From: Heterobasidion occidentale
Taxonomy: Eukaryota; Basidiomycota; Agaricomycetes; Russulales; Bondarzewiaceae
Direction of reading: 5' to 3'
DNA length: 64,000 nucleotides
Assembly (NCBI GenBank): GCA_039111635.1
Contig: JBCAQO010000013.1
Location: forward strand, 1,240,001-1,304,000
Shown here: one piece after another, positions 21,258-32,236 of the stretch
Numbering within the stretch: the stretch's first letter is position 1
How the letters are laid out: every line of letters starts with the position of its first letter
Program-made: the position numbers and the translations under genes
Notes under the pieces: generated by a model
The model's database searches: none
Told to the model about the DNA's origin: nothing
Seen by the model: the letters and a program-made list of their open reading frames with translations, nothing else

Positions 21258-23737
21258 ATGTTCACTGCTCATCTCACTCTGACCACAGCATCCCTCGCGC
21301 TCCTCCCTCTGGTAGTGCTGGCGCTGATTCACTCTCGTTTCAAGCGTCGCCTGCCGAAGGACATTCAAGGTCCACCATCGACATCTTTCTGGATCGGTGC
21401 GAAGAATCGTCTCGAATAATTGATACATCGCCATTTTAACTCCGCCCCTATAGGCAACGAGAAGGACATTCGTTACCAGAATGAGGTCGGCGACCAGGAA
21501 TTCCAGTGGCTTCGCCAGTACGGGACTGCCTGGCGTGTAGCCGGTTGCATGGGGGTCAGGACCTGCTCGTATCTTCTTCGTAATGCCATTGCTCATGTCC
21601 TGGATTTATGTAGGAAGAAGTCCTCATGGTAGCAGATCCGAAGGGCATTCAGCACATCTTGCAGGGCGCGGGTTACAACTACCCTAAGAGTGAGGAGGAT
21701 CGACAGCTGTTGCGGATGGTTTCCGGAGACGGTCTCGCCTGGGTGAACGGTGATGCAAAATTTCCCACTTTTATCTTTTATTTGTCTACTTATCCAAGGA
21801 CGCCTTGCAGGTGACGCCCATCGTCGTCAGAGAAAGGTCATGAACCCGGCGTTCTCAGCGGCGCAGTTGCGAGACTTCCTCCCCTTGTTCCACAAGAGGG
21901 CTGCAAAGGCACGAGTACAGTGTTTCTGCTTTGAGCAGGGTACTGAAATAAAACTGTAGCTCGTCCAGCGAATGGAAGAGGAAATCACTGACGAAGATTC
22001 AAGCGAGCCCGTTCTCAATGTTGCGGGTTGGCTTACACGTACGACTTTGGACGTCCTCGGAGAAGGCACGTTGCTTGACCCAAATCGTCCTGTGTGTGAC
22101 CTTGCTGACGCAGACACATCGTAGCCGGCTTTGGCTACGAATTCGGCGCCACAGATGACCGCAAGGGTGACTTCATGAAGAACCTAGAGGGCATCTTGTA
22201 CGTATCTCCATGCGCCGTCCTTGGGACTTTCCTCATCTGGTCGTAGCGTCGAGTCAACGTTGTACCCCTCGAAGCTAGACCTGATCGTCAAGTCTTTCTT
22301 CAACGCGATCCCGACGGGCTTGCTGTACTACATCCGCCACTTCCCTTCGCGCGAGTACCGTAGGTCGCGTGACTGGCTCGACTTCTCGCGGACCATGGCG
22401 CGGGACATCGTGCAGAAGAGCGAGGCGCGCGGCGACGGGAAGGATGTGATGAGTGTTCTGATACGCGCGAACGCCTCCGAAGACCCGAAGGCACAGCTGT
22501 CGCAGAGAGAAGTGATCGACCAGATCGCGTATGTAGAAGCTCGCACGCTCCGCATGCTTCACACCTGACTCGCAAGACCCTTCCATTTTTTGTTTTTGCA
22601 GGACCCTCATCCTAGCGGGCACGGACACGACGTCGATCACCGCTTCGTGGATCCTGCTAGAGCTGGCGAGGCACCCCGACTCCCAGACCAAAATCCGTGA
22701 TGAGATCCACGCAGCTCGTGCGCGCGTGACCGCGCGTGGGGACACTGAGTTCACCATCGCAGACCTAGAGGGGCTGACACTGCTGCAGTGCGCAATGAAA
22801 GTGCGTCACATTCATACTTCATAGTGCCCGTCCCACGTCCCTGAAGGCGTCGCATCGCGCGCACGGCACAGGAGGGCATGCGCTTGCATCCGGTTACGTG
22901 GCAGCTGACACGGCTTGCGGGGATGGACGACATTATCCCGCTCGCAAACCCGATCACGACAAAGTCGGGCGAGCAGCTGTCCTCCATCGCCGTGAGGAAA
23001 GGCACCCGGGTCAAAATTTCCATTTGCGCGTACCATAGGTGAGAATGCTTCCGTTCACCATCTCCTCTTTTCTTGTCGCGTCTCGGAGCCTCTCGAAACC
23101 AATCGATTTTTGTCTCCATATATGTGTCTGTGTAGGCTCCCCAGCGTATGGGGCCAGGATGCAGACCAGTGGAACCCTGCACGTTGGCTTAATCTGGATA
23201 ACTCGAAGCAAGCTACTGTGGGTGTGTACTCAAACCTGTAAGTCATCGCTGCTGTCTCGCATTTAGCTCTGCTTGACGCCAGGCGGCCTCCTTTCAGGTT
23301 GAACTTCTGTATGTCGAAACGTTTCAAGTTCCGTTGGCTAGCTGACTGACCAACTGCTGAACGGCCTTGTAGCTGCCGGAATTCGCGCTTGCATCGGGTG
23401 TGTGCTTACACAATTTGCCTGTCTGATCCACCACGAAATCTAACTGCCTTTCTTTTCTTTGTTGTCCCCCCGTTCGCGCGTTTCACAGCTGGAGATTCTC
23501 GTACGTATCACAAGCTCTCCACTAAGCCTGACATACTTCTACTGATGCGTTGCCTTATGCTGCAGCGTCATCGAGCTGCAGTCTATTCTTGCGAGTCTCC
23601 TGGAGCACTTTGAGTTCGCGCTGCCTGATGATGCGGTGACGAAGCCCGCTCTGCGGAAGCCGAGCCTCGTCATGACGCCGACCGTTGAGGACAAGCGAGG
23701 CTCCTGGATGAGGCTGAAAGTGAAGAGCTTGGCGTGA
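21258..23737 (+). CDS. cytochrome P450 monooxygenase (first)
   Basis: A microsomal heme-thiolate monooxygenase. The N-terminus (LTTASLALLPLVVLALIHSRF) is a membrane anchor followed by a basic hinge and a short proline region. Landmarks in order: WLRQYGTAWR near the N-terminus, the C-helix HRRQRKVMNPAFS, the I-helix LILAGTDTTSITASW with the oxygen-activating Thr, the K-helix ExxR in KEGMRLHP, the DQWNPARW block, and the heme loop FSAGIRACIGWRF with Cys as ligand. At least 14 exons join in phase. The heme loop itself is spread over exons of 11, 25 and 12 nt (23298-23308, 23373-23397, 23489-23500). The intron at 22066-22124 appears to begin with GC. The stop is TGA at 23735-23737. No lesion was seen. 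The substrate cannot be deduced and no obvious partner gene is adjacent. Confidence 0.9.
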
Positions 23738-24334
23738 GACTAGGATATCACAGGGTGAGGCTGCTCAAATCAAGGGCATGAGCGGTAAGTTGTTTTCCTT
23801 GCCCTTAGTGGAAGAGCCTAGAAATTGCATCACATCTTCATCGTGTTCCACATGTATACCGCTTTCTGTGTCACATACTGTGCAAGGTCTTGAATATGAT
23901 CAGTTTGTTACGTCTGATTCACTAGGCCTGGCGTTCCACAGTCTACCCGTCTCGTTTAAGGCATGATTAGTGTCGAGCATCATCAGAGGATGAAAAAGGA
24001 AGGCTTTGCTATTCAAAGTGATTGATTTTTGAGGATTACGATCTCAGCACAATTGGATCGGGGAAGAATCGACTCACCTAATAAAAAACCCCATTAGACC
24101 AAGCAGGGACACAAAAATGGTTCGTGCTCAAGCCCTCGTTCAAGGCCCCTCATTGCAGAGACCATGTCCACGAGACGACGGCGTGACCGTTCCTAGATCA
24201 ACGCGCGGAGTTCCAACTGAACAGCGACTTGTCTCGGACCTTCTCAGCACTCGTCCAGGATGATCAACACACCTTGCAGCGCGTATTGTTCTCCAAAGCT
24301 CGGCCCAAGCATCGACAACCTTCTGGTCAAAGCG
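23738..24334. other. intergenic between P450 and FunK1 kinase
   Basis: No supported gene. The right end has the phrase CAACACACCTTGCA (about 24266-24279), echoed in the same relative place upstream of the second FunK1 copy. The duplicated unit may therefore include some upstream DNA. Confidence 0.4.
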
Positions 24335-24362
24335 TACGCATCACTATATTTAAATATTCTCG
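24335..24362 (+). promoter_or_regulatory. core promoter of FunK1 copy 1
   Basis: TACGCATCACTATATTTAAA continues into TATTCTCG here, with the TATA-like core about 55-65 bases before the ATG at 24411. A matching TACGCAT...TATATATTCTCG string lies at the equivalent place before copy 2 (36694-36720, minus). Confidence 0.5.
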
Positions 24363-24410
24363 CCCCCATTCCCTTTCTCCCCCCATGTCTCATCATTCGA
24401 AATACTCACA

Positions 24411-26805
24411 ATGCAACCTCCTCGAAAAGGTACTGCGTTCCGCGTCCGCCGCCCATCGTCGCTCTTCAAAGAAAGTCTTGGTGGAAGTATCGCGAGGAGG
24501 CTCACAAGACCTATCGTCAAACCCTTGCTCAGGGAAGAGCTCATGGATACCCTCCAAGTCGGTCTCTTGATTGAGGATTTCGTCTATCGCATCTGGGGGT
24601 TCCATCCTGACCGCCTTCAATGGGAGAAGTTCTTCCAGGTCTTTCAGCTCGATCAGACTCTGGTTGGGGCATACAAAGCTACGTTCCAGCACCCCGAGCG
24701 ATACCGATATGCTCCCTTTGCGAGGCTCATTGACTCAATCGTGGCCAAGCTCGTTGAGGTGCTGAAGTTAGAGTCGCCTTTGCCCGTTTCGTTCGAGCCG
24801 CTTGGATCGACTTACATCCGGAGCGACAGGAGCAACCGCAAACCCGATATGGGGATCATCGGGAAACAAGCAGTGGAAGAGTATCGATTGGCGCAGGACG
24901 ACCCTGACAAGCATTCGAAAGCCCAGCTACGATGGGAAACAGTCCCGTGCTTCATTGAATTCAAGAGGTTTCTCCCGATAGACCACGATGCTGTCATTCT
25001 GTTTCCGCAGGCTCTGGAGGCGATCTCAGAGCCGGTGGCCATTACCCTCAAGCCGGACGACGAGTGCAGACAGGAAGGATTGAAGCGGAAGAATGTCTCG
25101 GACGAAGGTCTCCCGCCTGCGAAACGAGTCAACCAGGAACCAAGCATCACCTCTGACAGATCTGACAGCTCAGTTGATGAGAGCCACTCGACCAATTCAG
25201 TACCAATCGAGGTTCCAAACGCAGGCGCTTCGACCAGCGCCGTCGGGACGGTGGCAGAACCCGAAGAAGTCGAAACGCACCGGAGCAAATGTAAGCTGGA
25301 CCCTCAAATGACTGAGGACGAACTTCAGGCGGCCAACTATGCGTCTGAATGCCTCGGCGACGGCCGTCGGCGGTACGTGACATCTTTCATGATCACCGAC
25401 TTCAAGGTGTCTCTATGGTACTACGACCGGATTGGAGTGATCAAGAGCCAGGAGTTCGACCTGGTGGAGAATCCGAGGCTTTTCGTCCTTGCCATTGCCG
25501 CGGTCACGACGTGCGACATGAAGCATTTTGGGTTCGAGCCCATGATCCATCCGCCCTCTACCATCCCTCCTCCGATGCGCCTGGAACATCCCATCCGACT
25601 CGAACCTCCTCGCAACGTCAGCGGCTGGGAGATCCATATTGACGAAGGGATTGACTCGAAGGGCAAAATGGTCCCTGGCGTTGTCCGTTTGAAGATCACC
25701 GGAGCTCCGATCTACGTCCAAGCTGGGATCGTGGGCCGGGGGACGTCTGTGCTACCTGTTTCTGTGTTCGCCCACAGTGGACTGGCGGACGTCAAGTCCT
25801 CGCAGAAGCTTGTGGTCAAGTTCAGCTGGCCGGCTGCGACGCGTGTTCCCGAGGACGTGCTGATACGACGGATACGAAAGGCGATTGGATCGAAGGAGGC
25901 GCGGCATGTGAGTCGGATGCGGATGTCGACGACACTGGAGGGCCTGCGATTGGGCCTGCCTCGGATAGAGGAATCGATTCAGTCACTGCCGGGCGACGTT
26001 GAGACTCGGGTTCTCCGCGTTCTGGTGTGCGATCGCTATCAGCACCTGAAGAAACTGAAGACAATCTCAGAGTTCCAGTCAGTCTTCATCGACCTTGTCA
26101 GAGGTACGCCTTGACGTGTGATTACGCGCATTGTCTGTGCTTATATTCTTAATAGCACATCGTGTTGTTTACAAGAGAGCGGGTATCCTCCACCGCGACC
26201 TTAGCATCAACAACGTGATGTTCGGAGTGAGATCTGGAAAGCCGTATGGAATTCTCATCGACTGGGACCTCGCGATCGACATGAAACCGAGAGTAGATGG
26301 CGGAGACGGTCCATCTTCTCGTTACCGGACAGGGACAGGGCCGTTTATGGCCATCGATCTTCTAAAGCCGAAGATGGGACCTTCTCATTTTTACCGTCAC
26401 GACCTTGAGTCATTCTTCTACATCCTGTTGTGGTCAGCGTGCACTTTTCTTCTCAACGGAACAGAAGTGAAGAAGCAGCATACACTCGTGGAACCTTGGT
26501 CGGTGGCGAATTGGGGCGATATCCGAGACAAGAAAGTGGTGTTTTTCACTCGAGCCGGCGAAGGTTTTGGAGGATTGGATGAAGCCGTTACTGAACCTTT
26601 CAGGCCTCTCCTTGACTTTTGGATCCGGCCTCTAGGACGAATGATTGCGACAGCGCGTTCAACGTCAGAGCTTGCTCAGTTGAACGATAGTCCGTTCGAC
26701 CCCGAGACCTGGGGTGGCCTCATGACTTACCGAAAATTCTTGGGAACCCTCAGCGTAGACTTCAAGAACGCGCCGCACAGTTCGGACACGGATTTGTTCG
26801 ACTGA
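24411..26805 (+). CDS. FunK1-type fungal protein kinase, intact copy
   Basis: A member of the FunK1 (Pkinase_fungal) family, expanded in mushroom-forming fungi. Two exons are joined at an intron of 52 nt (26106-26157, GTACGC to AATAG), giving about 780 residues. The N-terminal half holds the family-specific region (GLLIEDFVYRIWGFHPDRLQ, SDRSNRKPDMGIIGK, TVPCFIEFKRFLPIDHDAV). A Ser/Glu-rich linker with a basic patch follows, then DGRRRYVTSFMITDFKVSLW. The catalytic core after the intron shows HRDLSINNVMF (catalytic Asp, Asn) and GILIDWDLAID, where DWD replaces DFG as is usual in the family. FYRHDLESFFYILLW follows. The frame is intact from ATG 24411 to the stop at 26803-26805. It is inverted relative to the damaged copy at 34240-36647. 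The target is unknown. Confidence 0.9.
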
Positions 26806-27322
26806 TCTCACGTTTATTCAGCACATCCCCTCTGTAGCTCTATCGAGGATCGCTGATTCATTCTACAAAGGTTATCTGTTGTATCTTTTATGTTATTTGC
26901 ATTGTTCTTTGTACGGATACACAACGGGCGATGCACTGCTTGATCAATCGATCATCTGTTGATGCTGCGTAGCTCTCAGTCGCTCGACGTCCACGGAAAG
27001 GCGCTACGAATTTCGAAGATCAGTGGAGCGGGGCTCGCATCATCAAATTCACAGCAGAACACGCACCAGACCAACGTTCATACTTCTTGCTCTACCGGAG
27101 CTAGAAGATAAGCATCCATGTGTCATATTAGAGAGTTTGTAGAGCATGTCCGGATAAGAATAGATACAGAAAGGGAGATGATTATGTCGATCGAAGCGAT
27201 ATTGTATGTATGTGGGGAGATGCATGAGAGATACTTGTGCGAATAATAAGAGAAACGATTAACGCGTGTCAAAACATCCACATCGCGGGCTTTTACTGGG
27301 AGGGACACAATCGAACCTGAAT
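26806..27322. other. 3' flanks of FunK1 copy 1 and the F-box gene
   Basis: Two genes converge here. The first 60 bases keep similarity to the 3' flank of FunK1 copy 2 (shared CCTCTGTAGCT versus CCTTTGTAGCT), showing that the duplication extended past the stop codon. Nothing else was recognised. Confidence 0.5.
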
Positions 27323-28795
27323 TCAAGTCTCGATGCCCTCGGGAGGATTGCACCCTAGAAGCCCCGCGAGCATCAGCGACCCATCGACGTCACGCACGAG
27401 AGGGATCGAAGCACGTGACTCACACTTGCACGACGTCAGGCACTTAGTGCGGTAGACGAGCCCGCCGTCCTTGCAGCACCGGCGGATGCGCGCCTCCTGC
27501 TTCGGCGCGCCCTGCTTCCGCTTCGTCCCCGGCGCGCGCAGGCGGGGCACGTACCCGCCCGGGAGACAGAACGCCTCGAGGCGCGCGACGCGCGCACCGG
27601 GCGGCACGCAGCAGCGCGACACGACCATGTCCGCGAGCGCGGTGTGGTACGCGGCGAGGTCGGTCGCGGCGCCGCAGTTGAGGTACATGTGCGCGAGGCG
27701 CGTGTTCTGCCCGGCGGAGAGCGTGCCGTCGGGCGCGAACGCGTAGGAGAGCGCGGCGCAGAAGCGCGTGCCGATGTACATCTGGTCCAGCGCGAGCGAG
27801 ACGAGCGCGGCGAGGCCCTCGAGGCCCTCGCTGAGCCTGCCATCTTCGATCGGGACCTCGCAGAGCGTGAGCGTGTGCAGGGAGGCGAAACAGTGCGTGG
27901 AGAGGCGGCGGAGGGCGAGGTGGAGGTGGATGTCTCCTGGCATCGAGAAGGAGTATAGGCGCAGGCTGCGGAGACGCGGCAGAATGAGAGAGTCTAGGAG
28001 CAGGACGAGAGAGCTGGGTTTCATCATGGATTGGATGCTCAAATGGAGGAGCTTGGGCAAGATGATGTGCGTGGGGCTGCTGCTGACCTGTTGGTGGTAG
28101 AAGGATAGCGAGAGGACGGTCAGCTGCAGACACTGAGACAGCCCGTCCAGGAGAGGGCCGACGTCCGCGATCAACTCTTCGACAGGAGAAAGCGCGTCGA
28201 TGCAATCCAGATGGAGCCTCGTTAGTCCTGCAAACGGCAACTGCCATCTGTATCCAAGACGGTGCGTGAGGCGCAGCGTGCGCAGGGCCTTGCTGTTCTG
28301 CACCGCGACCACGAGGCCGTCACGCGGAACTTCGTCGGCGACGACGCGCGAGAACGAGACGTCGAGGTCCTGCACGACGGGAAGCGCGTCGTGCGGCACG
28401 TGCGGCAAGACGTCGAGATCGTGCGCGACCTCGATGCGCAGCGCGCGGAAGCGCTGCGAGTGCGGGAACAGGATGCCGAGGTACCGCGATAGCACGTTCG
28501 CGCGGGTGTCGGGCGTCGCGAGGACAATGGAGAGCCGCGTCGAGCGCGAGAGGGCGAGCCACGACGCGAGCGCATCGAAGAAGGCCTCGAGCGCGGCGGG
28601 GTTGCGCGGGGCGTCCGGGAGCGTGAGCGCGGACCAGAGGCGCGGGGTCGAGTGCGCGACGTGGCGCCAGCGGCGGGCGACCTTAGTGAGCACGAGCGGC
28701 GCGGCGGACGGGTGGACCACGTGCGACTCGGGCGGCGTGCAGTGAAGGAAGATGAGCGAGAGGACCTCAGCGGGGAACGCTTTCGTCTTTCCCAT
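27323..28795 (-). CDS. F-box protein with leucine-rich C-terminal region
   Basis: A single-exon gene of 490 codons, ATG 28795 to TGA 27323. The N-terminus (FPAEVLSLIFLHCTPP then VARRWRHVAHSTPRLWSAL) is the F-box-like motif seen in large agaricomycete families. It would dock on Skp1 in an SCF ubiquitin ligase. The rest has irregular Leu-rich segments (LRTLRLTHRLGYRWQLPFAG, LTRLHLDCIDALSP, LPKLLHLSIQSMMKPSSLVL) suggesting an LRR-like substrate-binding surface. A basic, Cys-containing segment lies near the C-terminus. GC-rich codons open long false frames on both strands. The gene lies inside the interval bracketed by the inverted FunK1 pair. Confidence 0.8.
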   Translation of the reverse strand: MGKTKAFPAEVLSLIFLHCTPPESHVVHPSAAPLVLTKVARRWRHVAHSTPRLWSALTLPDAPRNPAALEAFFDALASWLALSRSTRLSIVLATPDTRANVLSRYLGILFPHSQRFRALRIEVAHDLDVLPHVPHDALPVVQDLDVSFSRVVADEVPRDGLVVAVQNSKALRTLRLTHRLGYRWQLPFAGLTRLHLDCIDALSPVEELIADVGPLLDGLSQCLQLTVLSLSFYHQQVSSSPTHIILPKLLHLSIQSMMKPSSLVLLLDSLILPRLRSLRLYSFSMPGDIHLHLALRRLSTHCFASLHTLTLCEVPIEDGRLSEGLEGLAALVSLALDQMYIGTRFCAALSYAFAPDGTLSAGQNTRLAHMYLNCGAATDLAAYHTALADMVVSRCCVPPGARVARLEAFCLPGGYVPRLRAPGTKRKQGAPKQEARIRRCCKDGGLVYRTKCLTSCKCESRASIPLVRDVDGSLMLAGLLGCNPPEGIET

Positions 28796-29747
28796 CGTGA
28801 TCGCACGACGCCGGTGGGCGGTGCTCGATCCGCGAGGCTGCGACGCCTACTGACTTGAATCCAGTAATAGGCAATGTACACGTCGTCCGCGCGCTCTACG
28901 TCCGAAGCGCGTGCGCTTTCCTTCAACCACCAGCACCCAAACGCCGACCAAAAAAACTAGAAAAAATCACGAAAAAAAAACTTCCGCCCGCCTGGAGACT
29001 GCGAATTTACGTTAAAAATAAAGCAACTGAGCCCCAACTACGCCAGCTTGCAACGCGGTGCCAGCAATCTGGTCGTGGTGGATTGGACAAGATTGGATAC
29101 GGCAAGTAAATCGGTCACTAAAAAGGAATTGGTCTTAGCGTCGGCCACCTCACGCATTAAGTCGCCGGAGGCACGCTGGCACGGGTCCGACGACAAAGAG
29201 GCAACAGAAACATACCTACGACTCGGTCGTTCGACACGGTCTGCACGTAGGTTCCTCTGGGGTATGCTGGCGCAACACCACGTCGATAGCGAGGACTGCA
29301 AGCGCAGCGAAGATTACAAGCGGAGGAAGGAGATGGGAGAGTGCTGGTGTGCAGGGGACGCTCTAAATCACCGAGCGGTCTCCGCTGGGCGCTCGCTCTG
29401 CCGCCCGTACGCCGCGGCGTAGCTCCGGAAGGAGCCCAAAATTGCTCGCTGACACGTCCAAATCCCCAACAGCGATGGCGTATACCCACATCCACACACA
29501 TCCGCGAAAGATCATGTCGCTCGTAAGTCGTAACGCGTAAAAAATAACAGTACACTAAGACACATAGCACAGTACACGCAACACAAAATCCTCAGATCAC
29601 GACGCCGATAGCGGACAGGGTAGCGAACCCGCGCCCGCCGCCTCGCCTCTACAAGTACACCGAGCTTTCCTCCCGCCCCCTCCGCTATGCAGTACACAGC
29701 TCCCCCCCTTCGCTGCCTTAAGCCTCCCCACATACCCATCTCGCTGC
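28796..29747. other. intergenic between F-box gene and carrier gene
   Basis: No supported gene. A-rich runs (AAAAAAACTAGAAAAAATC, about 28948-28980) lie upstream of the F-box start. The right end should be the 3' untranslated region of the carrier gene. Confidence 0.45.
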
Positions 29748-32236
29748 TCACGTGCGCTCCGTCCCCCTGACGACATCCACGGCGTTCTTGAGCTGCTCGA
29801 GCGTCAGGAAGATGAGGATCGTCGTCGGCTGCAGCCGCGTCCACGCGGGGAGCCAGCCCTTGAACATGAACATCGCGCCCTCGGTGCGCAGCGACTGCCG
29901 TATCACCTGCATCGTGGACTGTGCGCGTGGAGCAGGAGGAAGAGTCAACGGGTGAGAGGATTGCCAAACGAGGACACAGGTATGCACGTACGTTCGACCC
30001 AGGTCCCGAAGCGTTCATGATCCGACTCTACACAGCGCCATCCAATGATCATCAGCAGCACAATCACCGAAATTCGCGACATAGCCGACTCGCCTTGAGC
30101 ACATCCACCGGCGAGCACACCGTCGTCGCGACCGTTCCCTGCACGCGCATCACATCCCTCAGTCAGCACAATCTCGCTCACAGACAGCCCCCAGGCCAAC
30201 GGGACCCACGCACCGCAGCAAAGCTCGCCGTAAAGTGGCAATAGATATTATCCTGGAAATGCCCGCTCTTGAGGAGCTCCGACTTGAAGAAGTCGTACCT
30301 GCACCGGCATCAGCCGTGCACCTCGCGCGAAATCACGACGCGAGAGGGGAGGGGGAAGAGGAGACACTGACGACGCGAGCTGGCTGGCGTTCATCAGCAC
30401 AGCACGGAACACGTTCGGGCCGACGCCGCGCGCGAGCGAGCCTACGCCTTCCTCGCGGACCATCTAACACACGGCGCGGCACACCACGATCATGATCACG
30501 GCCGAAAAAAGCAAGCAGAGCGCGTCAGACGTAAAAGCACAGAGCGAGTGGCGCGAAAGACACGTACGCGGAACAGCGCGTCGAAGCAGTGCTTATAGTT
30601 GAACCGCTTCTCGGGCGGCTTCGCGAAGTCGCCTTGCAGACGCACCTGCGTGCCGCGGGATACGAGACGCGGAACGGAGTGAACGCGCGGGCGGAAGGGC
30701 GAGCGTGCGGGGCGGAAGGTCGAGCGCGCAGGGGTAGGGAGAGGTGTGGGCGTGTGTGAGCGCGAAGCTGGAACGAGCGGGGGACAGGGGGGGTGCGAAT
30801 CGGGCGCTTACCATGACGATCTCTGTGGGGCGGGACAGCCGCAGCCGCAGACGCAAACGCAGACGCAGTCAGTCAGCCAGTCGACGAACCCACCACGGAC
30901 CCATTCTTTGGCATCTGACAGTCTCGATTCGACGCGCGGGTCGAGCACGTGAGCGCGCGCGTTCCAAGAATCACGTGCAACGTCACGCGTGCGCGACCGG
31001 GCCCGAACCCGAAACCGAAACCGAGATTCTGGATGGCTGGCCTGGACGTGTGCTTACCTCCAGGGTTGCCCACCAAGCCGGCGATGCCGCCCGCTGTGCG
31101 CGTTCGATCCGTCGTCGCGTTCGGGCGCGTTCGGGCATGTACAGACGCGTTCGTGTTCGATCGTGTTCGGGTCCGCCGGACGTGGGGCGGGATTAGATGG
31201 CGAGCCGAGACAAGGAGCGAAGAGGGGAAGCGAAGGTGACAGACGAGACGAGAGGGAGCGAGATGAGCGATGCCGAAGCGAAGGAGTGAAGGAAGACAGG
31301 AAGTGGTGAAGGCGAAGACCCACCCATACTCCCCGCAGCCGCGAGCTTCCACGCAGGCGCGCCGGGTCCTGAACACGCAGCAGAGCATGCAGCACGCAAG
31401 CCCGACAAATCACCCATGAACCAAAACACAAAAGCCCAAGACGCAATCGTCAGCGAGACATCCTCGCGCACCCGAGCAGATAGCAATAGAGAGGACGCAC
31501 CGGCGCCGAGGAGCTTCTTGCTCTCGTCGTACGCCCAGAAGCGGCACAGCGAGTAGACATCTGGCGCATCCAGGTGCCAGAGATGCCGTCGAAGAGGCCG
31601 CGGACGCCTGGCGAGCGCGCGAGCGATTGCGCACGCGCCGCATAGTGCGGAATGCGGGTCAGGGTCGAGGTCGGAGATGGCGGTGGCGGTGGCGGTGAGT
31701 GGAGGGTGCGGAGGGATGTGGGTCGGCATGGGAGAGAACGACAGCGTGCGAAACATCGTCAGAAGGGAGTGAGGGAACAAGAGGAGAGTGAGAACGAAAG
31801 GGCGAAGGAGGCAGGGCGGAGGAGGGATGTTCGTTCGGGCGCACGCACCGGCTGTCCGAACTGTCTTGCGTATGCTCTCGACCATGCGCTTGTCGCCCGA
31901 CGCTTGGAGGCGGACCTTTGTCAGGTCGAGTGGGCTGCCGAGGCGCGCGCGCGCGTAAGAGTACCGCGGATCAGCATTGGCGGAGCGCGCCAATGGCGAG
32001 GAGGAGAGAGAGGCGGACGCACTGCGTTATGGACGCGGCGATTGTCGCTGCGACGCCTGCTCGGGCATCGATCGGGCATCGCATCGTGTCGTATCGCGTC
32101 GTATCGTGTGGTATGGTCAGCTGGAGAAGGCAGCGCGAGGAGCGGGAGACGCACCGCCGAGCCAAAAGGGATACGGCTGCTGCTTCTTGGACGCAGCGGG
32201 CGCTGGGAGCGCGGCGCTCTGTGTTGGGCTGGACAT
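29748..32236 (-). CDS. mitochondrial dicarboxylate carrier, with one apparent frameshift
   Basis: A member of the inner-membrane SLC25 family. Spliced segments on the minus strand give MSSPTQSAALPAPAASKKQQ, PYPFWLGGVAATIAASITHP, LDLTKVRLQAS (first carrier signature), GVRGLFDGISGTWMRQM, YSLCRFWAYDESKKLLGAG and AGGIAGLVGNPGEIVMVRLQ (second signature). These are followed by FNYKHCFDALFR, EEGVGSLARGVGPNVFRAVL, TVATTVCSPVDVLKSRIMNA (third signature), and the final RTEGAMFMFKGWLPAWTRLQ. The order and the CRFWAYDESK block best fit the DIC1 dicarboxylate/phosphate carrier. About ten exons join in phase. In the exon near 31557 one base is missing between RQM and YSLCRF, which moves the frame to an early stop. 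It is either a sequence error or a very young lesion, because every other exon is perfect. One intron (30093 leftward) starts with GC. Confidence 0.8.

Noticed and set aside
27290..27325. GGTTCGATTG motif resembling a tRNA T-loop
   Set aside because: No paired stem and no cloverleaf partner; it lies next to the F-box stop codon.
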